Below are positions 17,227 through 24,322 of a stretch of DNA of 32,386 nt, one piece after another. Origin of the DNA: an uncultured Boseongicola sp. (GTDB lineage Bacteria > Pseudomonadota > Alphaproteobacteria > Rhodobacterales > Rhodobacteraceae). Position 1 is the first letter of the stretch, and each line of letters starts with the position of its first letter. The translations under genes and the position numbers were made by a program. Below the pieces are notes generated by a model. It had not been told where the DNA came from. It ran no database searches and saw only the letters and a program-made list of their open reading frames with translations. Where the stretch lies: NCBI GenBank assembly GCA_905479635.1, contig CAJQNG010000093.1, positions 1-32,386 on the forward strand, read 5' to 3'.

Positions 17227-18228
17227 TTAAAGCGCGCTTAGGGCGTCGACCAGACGACCGGCTCCGTGCCGATAGGGATCCACGGTGGGCAAACCCATGC
17301 GATCTTCGATTTCGGCGCAAACTGCGAAGGCTTCGGCGTCGGAAAGTGCTTTGGTGTTGACCGAAATGCCGGCGACCACACAGGCAGGGTTGGCGATCCG
17401 CGCAAGGGGCAAAGCCATATCGCGCAGCTCTTCGAGCTTTGGCAATGCAAAGTCCGGCAGACCGCGCATGTGGGTGCGGGTCGGCTCGTGGGCAAGGATC
17501 AGCGCGTCGGGCTGTCCGCCGTGGATCAGCGCCATGGTCACACCAGAATAGGACACGTGCCAAAGACTACCCTGCCCTTCGATGTGGTCCCAGTGATCGG
17601 CGTCAGCGTCCGGGGTAAGCCATTCGACAGCTCCCGCCATGAAGTCGGCGACGACGGCATCAAGAGGAATGCCTTTTCCAGTGATCAGGATGCCAGTCTG
17701 GCCGGTAGGGCGAAACGTGGATTTCATCCCGCGCTTCTGCATTTCCGCGTCCATCGCAAGGCCCGTGTACATCTTGCCGACCGAACAATCAGTACCAACG
17801 GCCAGACAGCGCTTGCCGGTGCGATTTGTGCCGTTAGCGATGGGGTAGGCGACCGACGGGATGCGCACGTCGTGAAGCGTGGCACCTGTGCGGGCCGAGG
17901 TGGCCTTCAGCAGGTTCTCATCGCGCAAGAGATTGTGCAGGCCGCTGGCGATATCAAAGCCGATCTCCATTGCTTCGGCCAGCACGTTCAACCACGCCTG
18001 CGAAATCATGCCGCCGCGGTTGGCAACGCCAACAACAAGCGTGCGTGCGCCTTTGTCGAATGCCTCTTGCAATGACATATCGGCAGAGCCAACATCGGCG
18101 TTGCAGCCTTCCATGCGAAACTGCCCGACAACGTTATCGGGATTCCAGTCCTTAATGCCTTGCGCGACTTTGGCGGCAAGATTGTCGTGGGCGTCGCCCA
18201 AGAAGAGAAGATATGGTGTGCGAATCAT
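17227..18228 (-). CDS. dgcN: DUF1611 family protein, DgcN-like N-acetyltransferase for D-glutamate
   Basis: A 333-residue protein of the DUF1611 family. The N-terminal domain (about 1-130: LLFLGDAHDNLAAKVAQGIKDW, RTLVVGVANRGGMISQAW, IASGLHNLL) is followed by a P-loop GTDCSVGKMYT (145-155) and RPTGQTGILITGKGIPLDAVVADFMAGAVEWL. In marine bacteria DgcN acetylates D-glutamate, the first step of a D-glutamate catabolic route completed by DgcA (literature recalled, not checked). It is the first gene of dgcN-dgcA-dat. The 130-bp upstream region holds two dyads, one perfect over 10 bp, likely regulatory. Confidence 0.87.
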   Translation of the reverse strand: MIRTPYLLFLGDAHDNLAAKVAQGIKDWNPDNVVGQFRMEGCNADVGSADMSLQEAFDKGARTLVVGVANRGGMISQAWLNVLAEAMEIGFDIASGLHNLLRDENLLKATSARTGATLHDVRIPSVAYPIANGTNRTGKRCLAVGTDCSVGKMYTGLAMDAEMQKRGMKSTFRPTGQTGILITGKGIPLDAVVADFMAGAVEWLTPDADADHWDHIEGQGSLWHVSYSGVTMALIHGGQPDALILAHEPTRTHMRGLPDFALPKLEELRDMALPLARIANPACVVAGISVNTKALSDAEAFAVCAEIEDRMGLPTVDPYRHGAGRLVDALSAL

Positions 18229-18264
18229 GACGTGTCCCCGTGTAAGCGTTCACGCCACTTTCAC

Positions 18265-18302
18265 CGGATATAGCGGAAAATCTTTGCGATATCCGCGCTA
18301 TA
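18265..18302. promoter_or_regulatory. Overlapping dyads close to dgcN start
   Basis: CGGATAT (18265-18271) pairs with ATATCCG (18289-18295), and TATAGCG (18269-18275) pairs with CGCTATA (18296-18302). Both 7-bp arms are perfect and share the same segment 40-75 bp before the dgcN ATG, where a promoter is expected. Only one can form at a time as a hairpin; they may instead be protein sites. Confidence 0.35.
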
Positions 18303-18319
18303 AACGCCAATGCACCAAT

Positions 18320-18353
18320 ATTCTTCGAATAATTTACCGATTGTTCGAAGAAT
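18320..18353. promoter_or_regulatory. Perfect 10-bp inverted repeat upstream of dgcN, candidate operator
   Basis: ATTCTTCGAA (18320-18329) and TTCGAAGAAT (18344-18353) are exact reverse complements separated by 14 bp. Each arm also contains the self-palindrome TTCGAA. The element lies about 90-125 bp before the dgcN start and just past the 3' end of the Ste14-like pseudogene. There is no T-run on either side, so a terminator is unlikely; a dimeric regulator site is the better reading. Confidence 0.6.
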
Positions 18354-18358
18354 GTTCA

Positions 18359-18784
18359 CTACACCATCGGGGTCGATGGAAAAAGTGTCTCTTCATGCAG
18401 GTGGTCGCGCAGTTCCGCCAAAGGCAGAAGTCCCAGGAAGGCCAGTGCGGCGCGCAGACTTGTTCGTAAATGCCCGACGTCGCATGTCACGTGCTGCGGA
18501 GTTGAAAAGAGACGCGGGTCGGGGATGATCGCAGCAACTCGCGCGGCAAGGGCCAAATAGCGTTCGCCGAACCGGTCCCGGAGAAAATTCTCTTCGTCGC
18601 GTGCCGTCAAGGAGAGCACTGCAAACGTCGCCCCGCCAAAAGCGAGGGTCAAGACCGCGCAGCCGACAAGAATGCCGAACCCCACGATGGACATCGTTAA
18701 GAACAAATAGAGAGGATGGCGGCAGATCGAATAGGGGCCATCCTATGTGAGTTCGGCAACTTCATGGACGGCCTGGTAGTGTTC
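18359..18784 (-). pseudogene. Isoprenylcysteine methyltransferase (Ste14-like) pseudogene, C-terminal part
   Basis: The minus-strand frame reads HEVAELT-stop-DGPYSICRHPLYLFLTMSIVGFGILVG ... LTARDEENFLRDRFGERYLALAARVAAIIPDPRLF. The segment DGPY..RHPLYL and EE..L...FG..Y..Y..RV...IP are hallmarks of the membrane ICMT/phospholipid methyltransferase-like family. An in-frame TAG (18745-18743) interrupts it just before DGPYS, and another stop (18787-18785) precedes the remnant; the N-terminal membrane part is missing. A shortened product could start at the TTG at 18706, but it would lack the RHPxY core, so loss of function is likely. Confidence 0.65.
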
Positions 18785-18977
18785 TCATGCGGTTCGTGTG
18801 AACAACAAAAGCGGCTTAGACACACAAAAACCACCCTTAAGATCATGATGCGGTGGCGTTGCCGGGCTGTGAAGGATGTCGTTTGCCCGGAGAACGCTCC
18901 TAAAGCGGGACATGATTGAGGTACGCCGGTGACCGAACATATGCAATCTTCGGTATATTGTGGTGGCGGTAAAATGC

Positions 18978-19002
18978 TGCATGCGCGAAATGACTTGCAT
19001 GC
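18978..19002. promoter_or_regulatory. Repeated TGCATGC motif upstream of malyl-CoA lyase
   Basis: TGCATGC occurs at 18978-18984 and 18996-19002, spaced 18 bp apart, 55-80 bp before the mcl1 ATG. Each copy includes the palindrome GCATGC. A spacing near two helical turns suggests a protein site; no regulator is identified. The rest of 18785-19056 shows no gene that can be supported. Confidence 0.3.
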
Positions 19003-19056
19003 CGCAACGCAACATAATACCAAATGCTAAATCCAAAACGAAAGAAAGTTACGCAT

Positions 19057-20016
19057 ATGTCGTTCCGTCTTCAGCCCGCCGCCCCTGCCCGTCCGAACCG
19101 TTGCCAGCTGTTTGGCCCCGGATCGCGACCTGCGATTTTTGAGAAAATGTCGGCGTCCGATGCGGATGTGATTAACCTTGATCTGGAAGATTCAGTTGCT
19201 CCTTCGGACAAGGACGAGGCGCGCCGCAACATCATCCAAGCGACGCATGATGTGGATTGGGGCACCAAGTATCTGACCGTGCGGATCAATGGGCTGGATA
19301 CGCCTTATTGGTATCGTGATGTAGTTGATTTGCTGGAGAACGCCTCGGATCGGCTAGACCAGATCATGATCCCGAAGGTCGGATGCGCGGCGGATGTTTA
19401 TGCGGTGGACGCTTTGGTGACGGCCGTTGAGAGCGCCAAAGCACGTCGCAAACCGATCAGCCTTGAGGTCATTATTGAGACCGCTGCAGGCATTGCTCAT
19501 GTGGAAGAAATTGCCGCAAGTTCCCCGCGTTTACAGGCAATGAGCCTTGGGGCAGCGGATTTTGCGGCCTCGATGGGGATGCAGACAACGGGTATCGGTG
19601 GCACGCAGGAAAACTACTATATGCACCGCGAGGGCGAAAAATTCTGGTCCGATCCGTGGCACTGGGCGCAAGCCGCAATTGTGGCTGCGTGCCGCACGCA
19701 CGGCGTTCTGCCGGTGGATGGTCCGTTCGGAGATCTCAGGGACGACGAGGGCTATCGCGCACAGGCGCGGAGGTCGGCGACGTTGGGAATGGTCGGCAAA
19801 TGGGCGATCCACCCCAAGCAGGTCGCGATTGCCAACGAGGTGTTTACGCCATCGCACGAGGCCGTGACCGAAGCCCGCGAAATCCTTGCGGCGATGGCAC
19901 AAGCCCAAGCCATAGGCGCAGGCGCTGCGGTTTATAAAGGGCGGCTCGTGGACCTCGCAAGCGTGCGACAGGCCGAGGTGATCGTGCGGCAATCCGAGAT
20001 GATTGTCGCAGGTTAG
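19057..20016 (+). CDS. mcl1: L-malyl-CoA/beta-methylmalyl-CoA lyase
   Basis: A 319-residue CoA-ester lyase of the CitE-like family, very close to Rhodobacter Mcl1 in length and wording (MSFRLQPAAPARPNRCQLFGPGSRP). Substrate and metal residues are visible: R76 (TVRINGLD), E141 (VIIETAAGIAH) and D168 (SLGAADFAASMGMQTTGIGG); LDLEDSVAPSDKDEAR is the other signature. It cleaves beta-methylmalyl-CoA to glyoxylate and propionyl-CoA, and malyl-CoA to glyoxylate and acetyl-CoA, in the ethylmalonyl-CoA pathway. The start MSFRLQP was chosen over an ATG 11 codons earlier. Repeats in the leader may be regulatory. The gene is followed by a structured intergenic segment with a terminator. Confidence 0.95.
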   Translation: MSFRLQPAAPARPNRCQLFGPGSRPAIFEKMSASDADVINLDLEDSVAPSDKDEARRNIIQATHDVDWGTKYLTVRINGLDTPYWYRDVVDLLENASDRLDQIMIPKVGCAADVYAVDALVTAVESAKARRKPISLEVIIETAAGIAHVEEIAASSPRLQAMSLGAADFAASMGMQTTGIGGTQENYYMHREGEKFWSDPWHWAQAAIVAACRTHGVLPVDGPFGDLRDDEGYRAQARRSATLGMVGKWAIHPKQVAIANEVFTPSHEAVTEAREILAAMAQAQAIGAGAAVYKGRLVDLASVRQAEVIVRQSEMIVAG

Positions 20017-20056
20017 GCCTTGCCCGACATTGCGATCGCTTTGAGCGCTTTACACG

Positions 20057-20216
20057 TGCGGGATTCCGAAAGCCGAAACGCTTGCCAGTTTTGGAGTTCT
20101 GGTGCTAGCGTGGGGTTACCTAACCGGGCAGCGGGGTGTCTTCCGGACCCGCCCGACGTCAAGAATGACGCGTGAAATCCCCGCAGAACCGGCGTGCTTT
20201 CAGGCACGCTTTTTCT
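20057..20216 (+). ncRNA. Candidate structured RNA between mcl1 and the HIBADH-family gene
   Basis: The 247-bp gap after mcl1 can fold as a closing stem P1 (20057-20065 with 20176-20185, one bulge) enclosing four hairpins: P2 (20078-20088 with 20099-20111, ACGCT/AGCGT and CCAG/CTGG), P3 (GGTT 20114-20117 with AACC 20122-20125), P4 (GCGGG 20131-20135 with CCCGC 20148-20152, or an alternative using CGGGC/GCCCG), and P5 (CGTCA 20157-20161 with TGACG 20166-20170). The intrinsic terminator follows directly. No known riboswitch signature (TPP, cobalamin, glycine, SAM) was recognised and no strong promoter was found. It could be an mcl1 3' UTR, an independent sRNA, or a leader of the next gene. Paired by eye, without covariation. 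Confidence 0.4.
20192..20214 (+). terminator. Rho-independent terminator downstream of mcl1
   Basis: The perfect 6-bp stem GCGTGC/GCACGC (20192-20197 with 20204-20209) has a 6-nt loop and is followed by five T residues. It would end mcl1 mRNA or the candidate structured RNA, 50 nt before the next gene's ATG. Confidence 0.75.
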
Positions 20217-20263
20217 GAAACGCACCGGCCGTTTGCTCGGTGCTAAAATACGGGAGATCAGAG

Positions 20264-21163
20264 ATGAAAACAGTTGGTGTTGTCGGGCTTGGGGATATGG
20301 GCAGCGGATTGGCGCTGAACCTTATCAAAAATGGTTTCGATGTGGTTGGGATAGACTTGAAGCCCGAGCGAATGGCGGCCTTTGCCGATATGGGCGGGCG
20401 TGCTGGAACGCTGAGCGAGATCGGGCGGGCGTCGGCCGCCGTCTTTGTCATGGTGATGAAGGGCGACGACGCGAAGGACGTGATCTTTGACCCGGATGGG
20501 CTGATGGCCAATATGGCCGAGGGCTCGGCGGTGATTTTGAGCGCGACGGTGAAGCCAAGCGAGGCCCGCGCGATTGGTGCGGCGATGGAAGGGTCAGGCG
20601 TTCATCTAATTGATACACCAGTGTCGGGCGGGTTCCCGGGCGCGCAGGCGGGCACGTTAACCATGATGGCGGCAGCTTCCGGGGATGTGCTGGACGCGTT
20701 TGCGCCGGTGATGGAGGCGGTTTCGGCGAATATCCATCGGGTCGGTGACAAGCCCGGGGATGGGCAGACGGTGAAAGCCTGCTTGCAATCGCTGATCGGG
20801 GCACAATTTTCGGCGACGTTCGAGGCGGCGGCTTTGGCGGCTAAGGCGGGGGTTTCGGGGCAGGTTTTGCTGGACGTGTTTTCGACCTCTTCAGCGGGCT
20901 GTGGTGTGGTGAACAACGCGCTTGAGAAGATCATAGATCGCCAGTTTGAGGGCACCGGAAGCCACATTAATACGATGCACAAGGACCTTACAATCTCGAT
21001 GGGATTGGGCGAGGAACTTGGTGTGCCGCTTCATACGGCGGGGTCGGCGATGCAGATATTTCATGCAGGGCGGACGAAGTATCCAAACGGGGACAACTGG
21101 GTATGCACGCGGGTGATTGAGGAGATCGTCGGCGCGGAATTGCACCGTGATCCGAATGTGTGA
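20264..21163 (+). CDS. NAD(P)-dependent oxidoreductase, 3-hydroxyisobutyrate dehydrogenase family
   Basis: A 299-residue beta-hydroxyacid dehydrogenase. The Rossmann motif GLGDMGSGLA is at residues 8-17, the substrate-site segment DTPVSGGFPGAQAGTLTMM at about 117-135, and the catalytic lysine K171 in GDGQTVKACLQSL (the usual NN after this lysine is not present). The family includes L-threonate, tartronate semialdehyde and 3-hydroxyisobutyrate dehydrogenases. Pairing with a hydroxypyruvate-isomerase-like gene downstream resembles four-carbon sugar acid catabolism (LtnD/OtnI type), but the matching kinase and aldolase are not in view, so the substrate stays open. The start MKTVGVVGLG was chosen for its ribosome site (gggaga). 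Confidence 0.88.
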   Translation: MKTVGVVGLGDMGSGLALNLIKNGFDVVGIDLKPERMAAFADMGGRAGTLSEIGRASAAVFVMVMKGDDAKDVIFDPDGLMANMAEGSAVILSATVKPSEARAIGAAMEGSGVHLIDTPVSGGFPGAQAGTLTMMAAASGDVLDAFAPVMEAVSANIHRVGDKPGDGQTVKACLQSLIGAQFSATFEAAALAAKAGVSGQVLLDVFSTSSAGCGVVNNALEKIIDRQFEGTGSHINTMHKDLTISMGLGEELGVPLHTAGSAMQIFHAGRTKYPNGDNWVCTRVIEEIVGAELHRDPNV

Positions 21164-21201
21164 TGGCGGCGTCGGCGCTTTCGCGCCCGGAGGGCGCTCT
21201 G

Positions 21202-21236
21202 CCCTTCATCCCGAGGTATTTGAAAAGGATGAAGGG
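21202..21236 (+). promoter_or_regulatory. Perfect 10-bp inverted repeat covering the ribosome site of the TIM-barrel gene
   Basis: CCCTTCATCC (21202-21211) and GGATGAAGGG (21227-21236) are exact reverse complements around a 15-nt loop containing CGAGGTATTT. The 3' arm includes the purine-rich ribosome site (gaagggag) of the next gene. A CGAGGTATTT-centred intergenic hairpin is, from memory, recurrent in Roseobacter genomes. It could modulate translation or be a dispersed repeat. Confidence 0.55.
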
Positions 21237-21247
21237 AGACCGTTTCG

Positions 21248-22111
21248 ATGAAACTTGGTGTTATCTGCGACGGGATTAGTCGGGATCTGGGTCATACCGT
21301 TGATGTGATGGATGAATTTGGGTTGGAATATGCAGAGCTGCAGTTTGTCGGCAGACATGAGGTGGGGGATCATTCGCCCGCCGAGATCGCTGGGATCGAT
21401 GCGCTCTTACGGGATCGGGGAAAGCCAGTGTCGTGTCTTTCGCGGCATGTGTTTGCGGGGATGACGTCGGCCAACCGGCCGGGTGATGACCTTCATACGA
21501 CCCATATGGATGCGCTGAAGCGGGTGATCGATATGGCGCATGTGGTGGGGTCCCCGTTGGTACGGATCATGACGCAGAAGAAGGAGCAGATCCTTTGGGG
21601 CAGTCATGGTGCTGAAAAGTGGAACGTCGCCCATGGAGCATGGGACACGATGGCGCCGATGATTGCGCCTGCCGTTGAACTCGCGCGCGCCGAGGGCGTG
21701 GTTCTGGTGGTCGAAACCGGGAATGGGACGATGGTCAATTCCAACTATACGGCGCGGCGGCTGATCGACGAATTGGATGCCAAGGACGCTTTGCAGGTGC
21801 TTTGGGATCCGGCGAACAATTGCTGGTGTCATGAGCGGGCCTATCCCGAGGGCTACGACGCGGTGCGCGGTGGCTATCTGGGGCATGTGCATATCAAGGA
21901 TGTGAAGGTGGATACACCGCGCGCGACCCTGGAGATACGACCCATGGGCGAGGGGCAGTTGGGGCCTTTGTTTGGCGATATTGCCGAAGCCTTAAAAGCC
22001 GATGGCTATGACGGGGTGGTGTCGTTCGAGAGCGTTTACCATCCAGGAGACGGGGACTTCGAGGCCGGGTTCCGTCAGAATATCGGGGCGTTCAAGGCGC
22101 TGTTTGGCTGA
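21248..22111 (+). CDS. Sugar phosphate isomerase/epimerase (hydroxypyruvate isomerase-like TIM barrel)
   Basis: A 287-residue AP-endonuclease-2-type TIM barrel. The metal-site pattern is visible: E in VVLVVETGNGTMVN, D in VLWDPANNCWCHE, H in YLGHVHIKDVK, and E in GVVSFESVYHPGDGDFEAGF. The N-terminus MKLGVICDGISRDLGHTVDVMDEFGLEYAELQFVGRHE is typical of sugar isomerase/epimerase members. It follows the HIBADH-family gene by 84 bp and probably shares its transcript; the two may act on consecutive steps of an acidic sugar. The exact reaction cannot be assigned. Confidence 0.88.
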   Translation: MKLGVICDGISRDLGHTVDVMDEFGLEYAELQFVGRHEVGDHSPAEIAGIDALLRDRGKPVSCLSRHVFAGMTSANRPGDDLHTTHMDALKRVIDMAHVVGSPLVRIMTQKKEQILWGSHGAEKWNVAHGAWDTMAPMIAPAVELARAEGVVLVVETGNGTMVNSNYTARRLIDELDAKDALQVLWDPANNCWCHERAYPEGYDAVRGGYLGHVHIKDVKVDTPRATLEIRPMGEGQLGPLFGDIAEALKADGYDGVVSFESVYHPGDGDFEAGFRQNIGAFKALFG

Positions 22112-22115
22112 GGCT

Positions 22116-22715
22116 TTACCAGAGAGATTTCTCGGCGCGGGCGGGCCATTCAAGATCGAAGTCGGCGCCGCCAACCTCGCCCGAGGTCATCTCTTTCAAG
22201 ATGTCTCCCGGACTTGGCAGGCCGTCGCTTTCGTCGCCTGCTGTCCAGAGGCGTGCCCGCATGATGGCGCGGGCGCACTGGAAGTAAACCTGCGTGATGT
22301 CGATCACGATGACCGAGCGCGGGTGCGCACCGTCGCGTTCGAAACGGGCGAGCATGTCGGGGTCTGCAGTGACTTTGGCGTTGCCATTGATCCGCACGAC
22401 GTTGGTTGATCCCGGCACCATGAACATCAGCGAAACGCGTGGATCGCGGACGATATTGCGCAGGCTATCGATGCGGTTGTTGCCGCGCCAATCAGGCATC
22501 GCAAGGGTTCTATCGTCAATTTCCGTCACGACGGGGCTGTCGTCTCCGCGCGGGCTGCCGTCAGACCCTTCGGGGCCGACGGTGGTCAGAACGCAGAACC
22601 GCGAGGCCATAATCCAGCGGCGATACGCAGGCACCATCCGGTCCGCGACTTTGCGCGTGGAAGGTGCTTTGGGCGTGCCATAAAGCGCTTCGAGTTGTTC
22701 GATGGTTTCGATCAT
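22116..22715 (-). CDS. Pyridoxamine 5'-phosphate oxidase family flavoprotein (MSMEG_1061-like)
   Basis: A 199-residue split-barrel FMN protein. ASRFCVLTTVGPEGSDGSPRGDDSPVVTEIDDRTLAMPDWRGNNRIDSLRNIVRDPRVSLMFMVPGSTNVVRINGNAKVT is characteristic of the MSMEG_1061 family of PPOX-type flavoproteins, which are not true PdxH enzymes. The tail QVYFQCARAIMRARLW is also typical. The substrate is unknown; relatives include F420- or FMN-dependent reductases. Its start overlaps the plsC-like stop (ATGA), so it is the last gene of ftsE-ftsX-plsC. Confidence 0.9.
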   Translation of the reverse strand: MIETIEQLEALYGTPKAPSTRKVADRMVPAYRRWIMASRFCVLTTVGPEGSDGSPRGDDSPVVTEIDDRTLAMPDWRGNNRIDSLRNIVRDPRVSLMFMVPGSTNVVRINGNAKVTADPDMLARFERDGAHPRSVIVIDITQVYFQCARAIMRARLWTAGDESDGLPSPGDILKEMTSGEVGGADFDLEWPARAEKSLW

Positions 22716-23428
22716 TGGGGGCCTCTTGCTTCGGCGAGAAGTCGGTCAGAGTTGGTTTCAACCGTCTCTTCGAGTTTAACCATGAACTCTTTGACGCCGA
22801 GGCCCGGCGGTATCGGGTCGAGGAATTCGACGACAGCGGTGCCGGGAAGTCTGAGGTAACCGCGTTTGGGCCAGAAGTGACCTATATTGGTGGCGATGGG
22901 AATGCAGGTCTGGCCAAGCTGATTATAGAGAAAGCCGGTACCAGCTTTGTATGGTTTTTTGTCGTCGGGTGCGACGCGGGTGCCTTGGGGGTAGATCACC
23001 AGTTGGCCCGGATAGCTGCGGCCCTTTTCGACGTCGGCTTTCATTTTGTTGATGGCTTGCCCGCGCTTGCCACGGTCAACCGGAATGCAGCCAGCGCGCA
23101 AGGCATACCAGCCAAGAAGCGGAGCGTAGATCAGCTCGCGTTTCATGATGAATTTGCCACGCGGGATGGCGTGGTAAATCACGATGATATCGAAGAAAGA
23201 CTGGTGTTTTGCCGCGATCATCACTTCGTCCACCGGAGGTGTACCGCGGACTTCTACCTTGAGGCCAATCATCCATGAGGCGCACCAGATGCTGAAGCGG
23301 CACCATTCGTGGCAGGCTTTGACGGCCCATTTCGCGTCCCAAATTGCGAAGGGGGCAAAGACAATTGCGTAGCACAGCATCGAGACATAGAGCGTGATGT
23401 TGAACAGCATTGATCGGGCAAGTTGCAT
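22712..23428 (-). CDS. 1-acyl-sn-glycerol-3-phosphate acyltransferase (PlsC-like)
   Basis: A 238-residue membrane acyltransferase. An N-terminal hydrophobic stretch (about 7-30) anchors it. The catalytic HX4D motif is H75-D80 in AAKHQSFFD; the substrate motifs are GCIPVDRG (about 113-120) and YPQGTR (146-151); IPIATNIG is block IV. It transfers an acyl chain to lysophosphatidate or a similar lysolipid at the inner membrane. It begins 3 bp after ftsX and overlaps the flavoprotein gene. Confidence 0.93.
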   Translation of the reverse strand: MQLARSMLFNITLYVSMLCYAIVFAPFAIWDAKWAVKACHEWCRFSIWCASWMIGLKVEVRGTPPVDEVMIAAKHQSFFDIIVIYHAIPRGKFIMKRELIYAPLLGWYALRAGCIPVDRGKRGQAINKMKADVEKGRSYPGQLVIYPQGTRVAPDDKKPYKAGTGFLYNQLGQTCIPIATNIGHFWPKRGYLRLPGTAVVEFLDPIPPGLGVKEFMVKLEETVETNSDRLLAEARGPQ

Positions 23429-23431
23429 GGG

Positions 23432-24322
23432 CTATCCGGCCTCTTTCAAGCGGCGCGCGGCGGCGGCGCGGGTGGCGGCGAAGGCAAGCGCGGCGGCGGC
23501 CAGTGGGACCAGAAGCGGCCAGATCCATTCCGCTCCCTGAAAGCCAACGGCGCTGGCAAGACCACCCCCTGCAACGGTGGGGATTAGGGCGACCGCGAAA
23601 AGGCCGATGATCGTGCCAGCGGCGGCACCGGCAAGCGTGCGCAAACTGAAACGGCGGGTAAAGGCGCGGGTGATATAGCTGTCTTCCGCTCCCACAAGGC
23701 GCAAGACATCGATCACCTGGCCATTTGCGGAAATAGCGGCCGAGGCGGCAAGGGCGACGGTGACCCCGGTAACAATTGCGATAAGAAGCAGCGCGATAAG
23801 CGAAAGCGTGCGCAATCCGCGCGCGGCGTCGACCATAGGTGCGCGCCAGCGGCCGTGGTCGTCATAGACGGCTCCGGGCGCTTCGGCGGCAAGGCGTTGG
23901 CGCAAGCCTATCACGTCGGGGCCATTTTCAGTCAGAGTGACGTCGATCAGGATTGGCAGACGCAGGGTTTCAATCGGCAGATCAGAGCCAAACCATGGTT
24001 GCAACAAAAGCGCCTGTTCATCGTTCGACAGCCGTCTTGTGCCACCAATGCCGGGGGTTTGAGACAGGATAGTTTCAACCGTCTCGGCCTGAACAGCGGC
24101 CATCTCGACCGGAGCGGAAATGCGGACTGTTGCAGTGTCAGCAAGCGAGGCTTCCCAGTCGCCCGCCTGCCGTCCAGCAGACAACGCGAGGGCAAGAACG
24201 AAGACTGCCAGGAAGGCCATGGCGGCGGCGCAAGCGATTGTGAGCATCGCGGTGTAGCCAGTGCGGGGGACGACGCTTTCGGCAGAGGTATCGCCCTTGA
24301 GCAGGGTTAGAAGCGCGTTCAA
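23432..24322 (-). CDS. ftsX: Cell division protein FtsX
   Basis: A 296-residue four-helix membrane protein. TM1 is at about 24-48 (TGYTAMLTIACAAAMAFLAVFVLALAL), a periplasmic loop at about 50-165, TM2 at about 172-196 (LSLIALLLIAIVTGVTVALAASAAI), and then the FtsX core INGQVIDVLRLVGAEDSYITRAFTRRFSLRT, TM3 and TM4. It pairs with FtsE to couple the divisome to peptidoglycan hydrolase activation. Its start overlaps the ftsE stop by 4 bases. Confidence 0.94.
   Translation of the reverse strand: MNALLTLLKGDTSAESVVPRTGYTAMLTIACAAAMAFLAVFVLALALSAGRQAGDWEASLADTATVRISAPVEMAAVQAETVETILSQTPGIGGTRRLSNDEQALLLQPWFGSDLPIETLRLPILIDVTLTENGPDVIGLRQRLAAEAPGAVYDDHGRWRAPMVDAARGLRTLSLIALLLIAIVTGVTVALAASAAISANGQVIDVLRLVGAEDSYITRAFTRRFSLRTLAGAAAGTIIGLFAVALIPTVAGGGLASAVGFQGAEWIWPLLVPLAAAALAFAATRAAAARRLKEAG

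Noticed and set aside
20057-20216. TPP, cobalamin, glycine or SAM riboswitch, or 6S RNA
   Set aside because: None of the conserved core sequences of those riboswitches is present. 6S RNA cannot be excluded from shape alone, but the several separate hairpins do not look like its single long rod.
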